Part shown: one piece after another, positions 1-7,314 of the stretch
How the letters are laid out: each line of letters opens with the position of its first letter
Numbering within the stretch: the first letter of the stretch is position 1
Assembly (NCBI GenBank): GCA_009775095.1
Contig: VSOZ01000011.1
Coordinates: 1-40,865, forward strand
Length of the DNA: 40,865 bases
Source of the DNA: Muribaculum sp.
GTDB lineage: Bacteria; Bacteroidota; Bacteroidia; Bacteroidales; Muribaculaceae
Direction: 5' to 3'
The notes under the pieces: generated by a model
Databases searched by the model: none
Seen by the model: only the letters and a program-made list of their open reading frames with translations
Told to the model about the DNA's origin: nothing
Program-made: the position numbers and the translations under genes

Positions 1-158
1 GGTGTCAACGACTCAAAATTTTTCATCTTTCGGCTCTGCAATATCTACGCCTAAACACAGGTTTATTACCATGCGCCCAACTTATGTCAGCCAATTAGTA
101 TCGATAGATACAATACAACGACGGGCGCCATATCGGATGATGTGGCGCCCGTTGTATG
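1..158. other. Window start, no gene assigned
   Basis: Apart from the hairpin after the tRNA (122-152), nothing recognisable is present. A 69-codon frame from 2 crosses the tRNA and shows no family resemblance. A partial gene end from outside the window cannot be excluded. Confidence 0.3.
122..152 (-). terminator. Hairpin just downstream of tRNA-Leu, probable terminator
   Basis: Arms CGGGCGCCA and TGGCGCCCG are separated by about 11 bases, immediately 3' of the tRNA on the minus strand. The tract after it in the minus direction is only moderately T-rich, so this is a plausible rather than a textbook intrinsic terminator. Confidence 0.5.
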
Positions 159-243
159 TACCTGAAGTGGGACTCGAACCCACACAGCCGATAATGGCCA
201 AGGGATTTTAAGTCCCTCGTGTCTACCATTCCACCATTCAGGC
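159..243 (-). tRNA. tRNA-Leu (anticodon UAA)
   Basis: Reading the minus strand, the acceptor arm GCCTGAA pairs with TTCAGGT, with a G-U pair at the end. The T-arm holds the usual GGGTTCGAGTCCC. The anticodon stem AGGGA/TCCCT closes a seven-base loop CTTAAAA, giving anticodon UAA. A long variable arm and 85-base length fit class II tRNA-Leu. The 3' CCA is not encoded (the genome reads ACAT after the stem), so it must be added after transcription. It lies 104 bases downstream of the Rieske-like lipoprotein gene and has its own promoter match. Confidence 0.95.
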
Positions 244-273
244 AGCTCGGCATGCAGTGATGCTTAGGCACGA

Positions 274-305
274 CAAAGTTAGCAAGTTATTTCGTAATGT
301 GCAAA
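274..305 (-). promoter_or_regulatory. Promoter for tRNA-Leu
   Basis: On the minus strand the -33 box TTTG (302-305) and -7 box TAACTTTG (274-281) are 20 bases apart, an exact match to the Bacteroidetes sigma-ABfr consensus. The predicted start lies around 265-270, some 25 bases before the mature tRNA 5' end. Confidence 0.7.
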
Positions 306-347
306 TGTTGACTTGCGGTTTTAGAGTGTATTTTGTGCCCGAAAGTG

Positions 348-842
348 TCAGAATACTATATTGTAGCCCCCGGAGGAGGAGGGGATGACGCGGTAACGGC
401 GCAGACCGTACTTTTTTTCGTATGCCGGTCCTGACACCGGACTTCCGTTAAATTCGTTTACATCGTACTCCGAACCGCACGACTGACAGTGTGCGCGCAG
501 ATTGTCGGGATTGTAGCTGATTCTGATTGTCGGCTTCATCTCAACGGGGCATGCAAGATCGTAGGCAAGCGGTTGATTGTATATGTCCGTTACAAGCAGA
601 ACGCCGCCGAAGCCGGTGAATGTGAGCGCCGTATAATGAAAGTCGGCGGGTATGTTCTCGCTTTTGATGAAGTAGCGGTACTGTCCGAGTCCGTGAACGC
701 CGTATGTATTCCAGTATCCGGCATTGTCGAGCGCTATGTTTACTCCCACGGCCGGTACGCGGTCGTCATCGACATGAGAGCATGACGTCAAAAATGTGGC
801 CGGCAGAGCTAAGATTGCAAGGATTTTAACAATGGCTTTCAC
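348..842 (-). CDS. Rieske-like lipoprotein with altered iron-ligand positions
   Basis: This 164-residue protein has a hydrophobic signal segment and a lipobox LTSC with Cys21 as the lipidated residue, so it should be anchored in the envelope. The C-terminal half (about 95-155) reads like a small Rieske [2Fe-2S] domain, including a GSEYDV and SGPA stretch. The usual ligand pattern CxH...CxxH is altered: Cys98 is followed two residues on by Val100 instead of His, and the second box is Cys119-x-x-Cys122, with Cys in place of His. Cluster binding is therefore doubtful; another metal or a structural role is possible. Its start lies inside the argH 3' end (17-base overlap), implying translational coupling. 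Function unknown. Confidence 0.8.
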   Translation of the reverse strand: MKAIVKILAILALPATFLTSCSHVDDDRVPAVGVNIALDNAGYWNTYGVHGLGQYRYFIKSENIPADFHYTALTFTGFGGVLLVTDIYNQPLAYDLACPVEMKPTIRISYNPDNLRAHCQSCGSEYDVNEFNGSPVSGPAYEKKYGLRRYRVIPSSSGGYNIVF

Positions 843-2178
843 GGTTCAACAGTCGAGCGAAAGCCTCGTGATAAGTGGCGAAATCAAATCCTGACAGCAC
901 CTTCTCGTACAGAGCTTTGATACGGTCATTGCACAGATTGCCTATCGAGCCTTCATGAGTATGGTTGACTTTGTCGGGTGCGGAGAAGCGCCCGTTCTCG
1001 ATGTCAAGACCCACTTTTTTGTATGCGTCGCGGAATGGCATTCCCTCGCGGGCAAGTCTGTTGACTTCCTCGACCGAAAACATGAGGCGGTAGCGTTCGT
1101 CAGACAATATGTCGGTATTTACCTTTATGCTTGACACCATCGCCTCCACCATATTGATTATAGAGATCATCGCGTCAAATGCCGGCAGGAAATTCTCCTT
1201 TACAAGCTGGAGGTCGCGGAAGTACCCCGACGGCAGATTGTTGGTGATGAGCGTTATCTCGTAAGGCAGCGCCTGAAGTTTATTGCACTTCGCGCGTGTA
1301 AGCTCAAATACATCGGGATTTTTCTTGTGGGGCATTATCGACGAGCCGGTGGTGTATTCGTCAGGCAATTTGATAAAGCCGAAGTTCTGTGAGTTGAACA
1401 TGCAGGCGTCATAAGCGAGCTTGCCTATTGTAGCCGCTATTCCGGCGAGAGCCTGCGCCACTATGCGCTCGGTCTTGCCGCGCCCCATCTGCGCATACAC
1501 CACGTTGTAGTCCATGGAGTCAAAGCCGAGCAGGTCGGTAGTCATCGTACGGTTGAGGGGGAAAGACGAACCGTAACCGGCAGCCGACCCGAGCGGGTTG
1601 CGATTTGTCACGTCATAGGCGCCGCGAAGCACCGTAAGGTCATCGACAAGCGACTCAGCATAAGCTCCGAACCACAGTCCGAACGACGAAGGCATGGCCA
1701 CCTGCAGATGAGTGTAGCCCGGCATCAATACATCCTTATATCGGTCACTTTGAGTGATGAGCGTGTCAAAAAGACGGCTCACCGCCTTTACGACGTCCTC
1801 TATACGTGAGCGTATGAAGAGTTTGAGGTCTACAAGTACCTGATCGTTGCGTGAGCGTCCGGAGTGGATCTTCTTGCCTACATCACCGAGGCGTCGGGTC
1901 AGCATCAGTTCCACTTGGGAATGCACGTCCTCGATGTCATCCTCTATGACAAATTCGCCCCGTTCTATGCCGCGGTATATGTCGCGGAGAGCGTCAAGGA
2001 GTGTGCCGAGTTCGTCGGAGGTAAGTAGTCCTATCGACTCGAGCATGGTTATGTGGGCCATGGAGCCGAGCACGTCATAAGGAGCAAGATAGAGGTCCAT
2101 CTCCCTGTCGCGGCCTACGGTGTAGGACTCCACGTCATGATCGACGGTTACCGATTTTTCCCAAAGTTTTGATGCCAT
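826..2178 (-). CDS. argH: Argininosuccinate lyase
   Basis: Cleaves argininosuccinate to arginine and fumarate, the last step of arginine synthesis, in the cytoplasm. The 450 residues match the family's usual length. Visible signatures are HSGRSRNDQV (105-114), GYTHLQ with the catalytic-region His157, and the fumarase/aspartase superfamily signature GSSIMPHKKNP (278-288), whose mobile loop holds the catalytic serine. It is the third gene of a minus-strand run after pyrE and the SRPBCC gene, starting 13 bases after the latter, and overlaps the downstream lipoprotein gene by 17 bases. No other arginine genes are seen in the window. Confidence 0.97.
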   Translation of the reverse strand: MASKLWEKSVTVDHDVESYTVGRDREMDLYLAPYDVLGSMAHITMLESIGLLTSDELGTLLDALRDIYRGIERGEFVIEDDIEDVHSQVELMLTRRLGDVGKKIHSGRSRNDQVLVDLKLFIRSRIEDVVKAVSRLFDTLITQSDRYKDVLMPGYTHLQVAMPSSFGLWFGAYAESLVDDLTVLRGAYDVTNRNPLGSAAGYGSSFPLNRTMTTDLLGFDSMDYNVVYAQMGRGKTERIVAQALAGIAATIGKLAYDACMFNSQNFGFIKLPDEYTTGSSIMPHKKNPDVFELTRAKCNKLQALPYEITLITNNLPSGYFRDLQLVKENFLPAFDAMISIINMVEAMVSSIKVNTDILSDERYRLMFSVEEVNRLAREGMPFRDAYKKVGLDIENGRFSAPDKVNHTHEGSIGNLCNDRIKALYEKVLSGFDFATYHEAFARLLNRESHC

Positions 2179-2191
2179 GTCGTCAGTATGC

Positions 2192-2617
2192 TTATTTTAC
2201 AAAAGCGAGATTTTTGATCATATCGCCGAATTTCTCGGCAGCTTCCTGAAGCTTAGGGCCTACCATAGGTTTAAGCATGGCCGGCATCTCCACGTCAATC
2301 GAGGTAACCACCTGAGTTTTGTCGGCACCTTGCTCTTCAAGGTTTATTGACAGGATGATAGGCACCGGAGCGTTCTGGGCGGTGAGCGCCAGACGCTTGT
2401 TCTCTATTCGTTCCGACACGGCAAGTATCATGTCGCCCATAGGAGCGGCACTGATCGTTATTTGGTCATCACCGAATTTTACGTTGCCTATCTTTTTCTT
2501 TACGTCATCGGGCAGAGCGTCGATTTTTTCCTGATAGGCGGCTATGTTGCTGATGTGATTGTATACGGTTTCAGCCGGCATGTCAAGTATTGCCGGTTTG
2601 CTTGAATAAGTAGTCAC
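2192..2617 (-). CDS. SRPBCC (START/polyketide-cyclase-like) family protein
   Basis: A 141-residue soluble protein without signal peptide. The order of an N-terminal strand, an ETVYNHISNIAAYQ helix, alternating strands and a long C-terminal helix (MVGPKLQEAAEKFGDMIKNL) is typical of the SRPBCC helix-grip fold, which binds a hydrophobic ligand in a central cavity. No catalytic residues can be assigned. It sits between pyrE (37-base gap) and argH (13-base gap), so it is probably co-expressed with both, but neither pathway explains it. The family call is fairly secure; the ligand and role are unknown. Confidence 0.8.
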   Translation of the reverse strand: MTTYSSKPAILDMPAETVYNHISNIAAYQEKIDALPDDVKKKIGNVKFGDDQITISAAPMGDMILAVSERIENKRLALTAQNAPVPIILSINLEEQGADKTQVVTSIDVEMPAMLKPMVGPKLQEAAEKFGDMIKNLAFVK

Positions 2618-2654
2618 GTTATATTATTCTGTTTAAGTGTATGTTTTTGCTGGA

Positions 2655-3302
2655 TTACTCGGCTTTGGATGCGGGCGACCAGTTTGCGGGGTCCTTGCGC
2701 CACTCTTTAAGAGTCTCAAGGTCTTCCTGCTTGATGTAGTTGGTCTCGAGCGCGGCTTCCAGCATGGAGTTGTAGTTGCTCAGGGTTATGAGCTTGACCC
2801 CGGCTTCGTTGAAGCGCTTTACAGCTACCGGGAAGCCGTAAGTGAATATGGCTGCCATGCCTACAACCTCGCAACCTGCGTTGCGTATGGCTTCTACGGC
2901 TTTCAGGCTGCTTCCGCCTGTCGATATGAGGTCTTCGATCACAACCACTTTCTGGCCGGGCTTAAGGTTGCCCTCAATGAGGTTTTCAAGGCCGTGGTCT
3001 TTCGGAGTCGATCTTACATAAACGTAGGGCAATGCAAGGGTATCGGCAACCAATGCTCCTTGTGCTATGGCTCCGGTAGCTACACCGGCGATGGCGTCGG
3101 GCTGCTCGAAATTCTCCATTATGATGCGGCACAATTCGGTTTTGATAAATGTACGCAATTCCGGATATGAGAGGGTCTTGCGGTTGTCGGTATATATGGG
3201 TGAGTTCCAGCCTGAAGCCCAAACAAAAGGAATTTCGGGTTGCAATTTAATCGCACTGATTTTCAATAACTTTTCGGCAACGAGACTTTCTAACTTTTTC
3301 AT
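2655..3302 (-). CDS. pyrE: Orotate phosphoribosyltransferase
   Basis: Transfers the phosphoribosyl group of PRPP to orotate, making OMP in pyrimidine synthesis. The 215-residue protein has the family N-terminus (KISAIKLQPEIPFVWASGW), a YTDNRK segment, and the PRPP loop VVVIEDLISTGGSS at 119-132. An in-frame upstream extension to 3470 exists, but it is hydrophobic, would overlap the ilvA start, and contains the promoter. The ATG at 3302, which begins MKKLESLV, is therefore the start. It is the first gene of the pyrE-SRPBCC-argH-lipoprotein run. Confidence 0.96.
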   Translation of the reverse strand: MKKLESLVAEKLLKISAIKLQPEIPFVWASGWNSPIYTDNRKTLSYPELRTFIKTELCRIIMENFEQPDAIAGVATGAIAQGALVADTLALPYVYVRSTPKDHGLENLIEGNLKPGQKVVVIEDLISTGGSSLKAVEAIRNAGCEVVGMAAIFTYGFPVAVKRFNEAGVKLITLSNYNSMLEAALETNYIKQEDLETLKEWRKDPANWSPASKAE

Positions 3303-3331
3303 CTTGAATATAATTTGGTTTTTGTCAGGTG

Positions 3332-3363
3332 CAAAGATAATGTATTTGGAAGCCAAAATCAAA
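3332..3363 (-). promoter_or_regulatory. Promoter for pyrE operon
   Basis: On the minus strand, -33 TTTG (3360-3363) and -7 TATCTTTG (3332-3339) are 20 bases apart, an exact Bacteroidetes consensus. It lies 30 bases upstream of the pyrE ATG and supports the shorter pyrE start. Confidence 0.75.
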
Positions 3364-3385
3364 TAAAACACGGTAAAAAGTATAC

Positions 3386-3412
3386 TTGTAAAAAGAATAA
3401 TTGTTACATTTG
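3386..3412 (+). promoter_or_regulatory. Promoter for ilvA
   Basis: -7 box TACATTTG (3405-3412), with a partial -33 box TTG (3386-3388) about 16-17 bases upstream. It sits back-to-back with the pyrE promoter in the divergent intergenic region. Confidence 0.6.
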
Positions 3413-3438
3413 CGCCACATAAAAAATACAGTGTCAAA

Positions 3439-4650
3439 ATGTCAAATGAAATGCTTTCGTTGAGCGACATATATCGCGCCGCTCACGTGCTTAAAGGTGT
3501 AGTGCGGCATACTGAACTCATAGCCGCGCCTAAAATAAATCCGGAGAGTAACGTATATCTGAAGCCGGAGTGTCTTCAACACACGGGTTCGTTCAAGTTG
3601 CGCGGCGCTTACTATAAGATATCGCAACTCTCCGATGAGGAAAAGTCTCATGGAGTTATCGCCTGTTCGGCCGGCAATCATGCACAAGGTGTGGCTCTCG
3701 GTGCCAAAGCCAACGGTATTAAAGCCATAATATGCCTTCCCGAGGGCGCTCCTATTTCTAAGGTCGAGGCTACCAAAAAGTACGGTGCCGAGGTGTGTCT
3801 TGTGCCGGGAGTGTATGATGATGCCTACAAGCGTGCTCTCGAGATGCGTGACGAACACGGCTATACGTTTGTGCATCCGTTCAATGACCCGCTTGTCATA
3901 GCCGGACAGGGTACTATAGGTCTTGAGATACTTGACGAGATGCCCGAGGTAGAAGCTGTCATTGTGCCTGTTGGCGGAGGCGGCCTCATATCGGGAGTGG
4001 CCTATGCCATAAAGTCGGTGCGTCCCGACGTTAAAGTATACGGTGTTCAGGCTGCCGGAGCCCCGAGCATGGTGCAGTCGCTTAAGCACGGCAAGATAGA
4101 GTGTCTGCCGAGCGTGTCCACAGTGGCCGACGGTATCTCGGTGAAAGAACCGGGCGATAACACCTTTGCGCTTTGCAAGGAGTATGTTGATGACATAGTC
4201 ACAGTGAGCGACGACGAGATATCGGCAGCTATCCTTGCCATGATGGAGCAGGAGAAGCTCGTGGCCGAAGGTGCGGGCGCCGTGGCCGTAGCCGCCGCCA
4301 TGTTTAACAAGGTTCCGGTCAAGGGCCGCAATACGGTGTGTCTTGTGTCGGGCGGCAATATCGATGTCACCATACTCAGCCGTGTTATAAACCGAGGCCT
4401 TATCAAGAGCGGCCGCAACTATGCCGTGACTATCGACCTCTTTGACAAGCCCGGCGTTTTGGCTGATGTCAGCGAGGTCATAGGACGTCTGGGCGGAAAT
4501 ATCATATCGGTGACCCATGAGCGCATAAGTGTGGATACTCCTATCACAAGCTGTTCGCTCCGTCTTGTTATGGAGACCCGAAATCATGAACATATCGACA
4601 TTATAAAGAAGGGCCTTGCCGAAGCCGGTTATCAGGTTCTTGCTTCATAA
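3439..4650 (+). CDS. ilvA: Threonine ammonia-lyase (threonine deaminase) with ACT domain
   Basis: Converts threonine to 2-oxobutanoate and ammonia with PLP, feeding isoleucine synthesis. At 403 residues it is the short form. The PLP lysine is Lys53 in SFKLRGAYYK, the substrate loop is CSAGNHAQG (76-84), and the phosphate-binding glycine loop is GGGG at 179-182. A single C-terminal ACT-like domain (about 325-400, with NYAVTIDLFDKPGVLADVSE) suggests allosteric control by an amino acid. The two-ACT-like regulatory domain of E. coli IlvA is absent, so a TdcB-like catabolic role is possible. No other ilv genes are nearby. A strong terminator follows, so it is probably monocistronic. Confidence 0.93.
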   Translation: MSNEMLSLSDIYRAAHVLKGVVRHTELIAAPKINPESNVYLKPECLQHTGSFKLRGAYYKISQLSDEEKSHGVIACSAGNHAQGVALGAKANGIKAIICLPEGAPISKVEATKKYGAEVCLVPGVYDDAYKRALEMRDEHGYTFVHPFNDPLVIAGQGTIGLEILDEMPEVEAVIVPVGGGGLISGVAYAIKSVRPDVKVYGVQAAGAPSMVQSLKHGKIECLPSVSTVADGISVKEPGDNTFALCKEYVDDIVTVSDDEISAAILAMMEQEKLVAEGAGAVAVAAAMFNKVPVKGRNTVCLVSGGNIDVTILSRVINRGLIKSGRNYAVTIDLFDKPGVLADVSEVIGRLGGNIISVTHERISVDTPITSCSLRLVMETRNHEHIDIIKKGLAEAGYQVLAS

Positions 4651-4670
4651 CAGAATTTAGCCTGAAAACA

Positions 4671-4717
4671 TAAAAAATGCCGAAAAGGGTAGAATCTTAT
4701 CCTTTTTGGCATTTTTA
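4671..4717 (+). terminator. Terminator after ilvA
   Basis: Arms ATGCCGAAAAGG (4677-4688) and CCTTTTTGGCAT (4701-4712), with one G-U pair, are followed by TTTT and preceded by a run of A. It is a good intrinsic terminator and could work in both directions. Confidence 0.85.
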
Positions 4718-4727
4718 ATATGTGATA

Positions 4728-4759
4728 TTTGTATATCGGGGGCCGCGCTATTAACTTTG
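4728..4759 (+). promoter_or_regulatory. Promoter for the RND efflux operon
   Basis: -33 TTTG (4728-4731) and -7 TAACTTTG (4752-4759) with 20-base spacing, an exact consensus match. It starts transcription about 20 bases before the TolC-type gene's ATG at 4786 and lies within the longer reading frame, which argues against a start at 4729. Confidence 0.75.
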
Positions 4760-4785
4760 TATTAAATTATAATTATCACATAGGT

Positions 4786-6225
4786 ATGAAATTACGATAT
4801 GCTGTGTCAGGGGTTGCCTTCGGTTTCGTTCTGTCTTTATCAGCCCGGCAATTACCGGCCGATACGCTTTTCCTCTCGCTTGACCAATGCATCACGATAG
4901 CTTTAAGTGAAAATCCTACTATAAAAATGGCCGATATGGAGATTGAACGGATGGACTACTCCAAGAAAGAGACTCTCGGCCAGCTGCTTCCGTCGATAAA
5001 CTTCGGCGGCAACTATAACCGCATGGTAGCCAAACAAGTGGCTTATATGAACATGGATTTCGGCGGTATGGGCGGTGGCGCAGGCTCCGGTGACGCCGAG
5101 GGTGGTGGGCAGGAAGGAGATCAGTCAAAAGCCAAATCGTCGGGTGGCCGCAACGGTATAAAAATGGGCCTTGACAACAGCTATCAGGTCGGCTTCAATG
5201 CCACACTCCCTCTTATAGCACCTCAGCTTTGGGCCTCGCTTAAGTTGAGCGACAGCCAGATACTCCAGAACATCGAGGACGCCCGGGCTTCGCGCCTGTC
5301 GCTTGTCAACCAGATAAAGAGCGCCTACTACTCGCTGTTGCTTGCCGAGGACAGCTATCTGGTGATAAAAGAGAATTACGACAACGCGGTGTTCAATCAC
5401 GGTGTGTTTGAGAAAAAATTTCAAGTGGGCACGGCATCGGAATATGATGTGCTGCGCTCGTCGGTGCAGGTCAAGAATGTGGAGCCGGAACTGCTTCAAG
5501 CCGAGATAGCCATCAAGCAGGCCCGTATGCAGCTTGCCATACTCATGGGCCTCGACACCGCCTATCCGGTAAAGCCTACGGTAAAACTTGCCGACTACGA
5601 AAAAGACATGTACAAAAACGCTTTGTCGATCGACAAGACAATAGAAGGCAACAGCGACCTGCGCAAACTATCGCTCCAGACCCGTACTCTCGAGCAGGCT
5701 CTTAAAGTGCAGAAAGCCGCATGGTTTCCCTCTCTTGCATTCACTGCCAATTACAACTGGACCTCTTCGTCCAACGGCAACGCGCTTAAGAACTTCCGTT
5801 GGAATCCTTATTCCGTTGTGGGGCTTACGCTGTCTATACCTATATTCGAGGGCGGACAGCGCTACAGCCGCATCAAGCAGTCGCGCATACAGGTCGACGA
5901 GATGAAGTGGCAGCGCGACAATCTTGAACGGTCGGTGCGTATGCAGGTCGATCTTGCCGTAGACAATATCAACAAAAACGTGAAGCAGATATCGAGCAGC
6001 TCCGAGAGTGTGACACAGGCTGTGAAGGCCTATGCCATAATGGAGAAATCGTTTGAAATAGGAGCCGCAAGCTATCTTGACCTTCGCGATGCCGAGCTTG
6101 CGCTTACGCAGGCCCGGCTGTCGTACTATCAGTCGATATACAATTATCTCGTGGCCGACAGTGAACTGGAGCTTCTTTTGGGCAATGCCGATCTTGAAAA
6201 ATATAAACCGGTCGATAACAAATAA
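4786..6225 (+). CDS. TolC-family outer membrane efflux protein
   Basis: Outer membrane channel of a tripartite efflux pump. The 479-residue protein has a signal peptide (about 1-25) and the two long alpha-helical hairpin halves of the TolC family, for example the coiled segment around ARASRLSLVNQIKSAYYSLL and the C-terminal repeat with LDLRDAELALTQARLSYYQS. An upstream in-frame ATG at 4729 is rejected because the promoter overlaps it. Unusual is a glycine-rich, charged, probably disordered insertion at about residues 90-125, where a beta-strand/extracellular loop is expected. It is the first gene of the operon, with 18 bases to the adaptor gene. Confidence 0.93.
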   Translation: MKLRYAVSGVAFGFVLSLSARQLPADTLFLSLDQCITIALSENPTIKMADMEIERMDYSKKETLGQLLPSINFGGNYNRMVAKQVAYMNMDFGGMGGGAGSGDAEGGGQEGDQSKAKSSGGRNGIKMGLDNSYQVGFNATLPLIAPQLWASLKLSDSQILQNIEDARASRLSLVNQIKSAYYSLLLAEDSYLVIKENYDNAVFNHGVFEKKFQVGTASEYDVLRSSVQVKNVEPELLQAEIAIKQARMQLAILMGLDTAYPVKPTVKLADYEKDMYKNALSIDKTIEGNSDLRKLSLQTRTLEQALKVQKAAWFPSLAFTANYNWTSSSNGNALKNFRWNPYSVVGLTLSIPIFEGGQRYSRIKQSRIQVDEMKWQRDNLERSVRMQVDLAVDNINKNVKQISSSSESVTQAVKAYAIMEKSFEIGAASYLDLRDAELALTQARLSYYQSIYNYLVADSELELLLGNADLEKYKPVDNK

Positions 6226-6243
6226 AAAACAATCACAAGTATA

Positions 6244-7284
6244 ATGTCAATGAATCGCAACAAATACGCCGCCGCTTTGCTCGGTTTGGCGTTGATTGCC
6301 GCAGTGCCTTTTCATTCTTGCAAAGGCGACGGAGAGGGTAAGGCCGCTGTAGCGGAAGTGGACGAACGTCCTAACGTTGAGATACGCAAAGTGCACCGTC
6401 AGAGCGTGGATCAGCTTATGTCATACACGGCTACGGTGGAGGCTTTCAAGACCAACAACATAACGACCTCGACACCCAACCGTATCAAGTCGATACTTGT
6501 CGATGTAGGCTATAAGGTGGCCAAAGGGCAGAAGCTCGTGGTTCTCGACGATGTAAACATAGATCAGCTTAAAGTGCGCCTTGACAATACCGAGCGCGAG
6601 TATAACCGAGCCCTTGAGCTGTTCAACATAGGCGGCGGCACCAAGCAGGCGGTGGACCAGATGAAGACGGAGCTTGACGCCGCGCGGCGCCAGTATGACA
6701 ACATGGTCGAGAACACCATACTCGTGTCGCCCATAAACGGAGTGGTGACGGCCCGCAATTATGACCCCGGCGACATGACCGGTCAGCAGCCCATCCTTAC
6801 CATCGAGCAGTTACGTCCGGTCAAGGTTCTTATCAACGTCAGCGAAAATGAGTTTACCAAAGTAAGCAAGGGCATGAAGGTCGATGTATATCTTGATGTG
6901 TATGGCGACGAGAAGTTTGTCGGCGAGGTCGACCTTATATATCCGGTTATAGATCCGGCCACACGTACGTTTACCGTCGAGGTTGTGATAGCCAACGGCG
7001 ACGAGCGTGTGCGTCCCGGCATGTTTGCACGTGTGGTGATGAATTTCGGCACCGAGGAGCGTGTGGTTGTGCCTGACAGAGCCATAGTGAAGCAGACCGG
7101 TTCAGGCGAGAAGTTTGTATACATTTACAAGGACGGAAAAGTCGACTTCAGCCGTGTCGAGATAGGACAGCGCCTCGGCGACTCCTACGAATTGCTCTCC
7201 GGAGTTGAAAACGGCGATGAAGTTGTCATATCGGGACAGAGCCGCCTTGCTGACGGTATCGAGGTTAATGTCATAGAAAAGTAG
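6244..7284 (+). CDS. RND efflux periplasmic adaptor lipoprotein (MFP/HlyD family)
   Basis: Bridges the inner-membrane RND pump and the TolC-type channel. The 346 residues start with a lipoprotein signal ending FHSC (Cys26), so it is membrane-anchored in the periplasm. A lipoyl/barrel-sandwich half (NRIKSILVDVGYKVAKGQKLVVLDD), a short coiled-coil hairpin (about 105-150), the second lipoyl half (LVSPINGVVTARNYDPGDMT) and beta-barrel plus membrane-proximal domains follow in order. A second ATG two codons downstream (MNRN) is an equally possible start. It lies between the channel and pump genes with gaps of 18 and 30 bases. Confidence 0.93.
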   Translation: MSMNRNKYAAALLGLALIAAVPFHSCKGDGEGKAAVAEVDERPNVEIRKVHRQSVDQLMSYTATVEAFKTNNITTSTPNRIKSILVDVGYKVAKGQKLVVLDDVNIDQLKVRLDNTEREYNRALELFNIGGGTKQAVDQMKTELDAARRQYDNMVENTILVSPINGVVTARNYDPGDMTGQQPILTIEQLRPVKVLINVSENEFTKVSKGMKVDVYLDVYGDEKFVGEVDLIYPVIDPATRTFTVEVVIANGDERVRPGMFARVVMNFGTEERVVVPDRAIVKQTGSGEKFVYIYKDGKVDFSRVEIGQRLGDSYELLSGVENGDEVVISGQSRLADGIEVNVIEK

Positions 7285-7314
7285 TTTTACACAATACAAT
7301 AAAAAGTACACAGG

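Noticed and set aside
2..211. 69-codon plus-strand frame at the window start
   Set aside because: It crosses the tRNA-Leu gene and has no recognisable protein features.
3303..3470. N-terminal extension of pyrE
   Set aside because: It contains the pyrE promoter and overlaps the ilvA start; the conserved protein begins at 3302.
3442..4593. 383-codon minus-strand frame
   Set aside because: It is the antisense shadow of ilvA, whose protein is clearly conserved.
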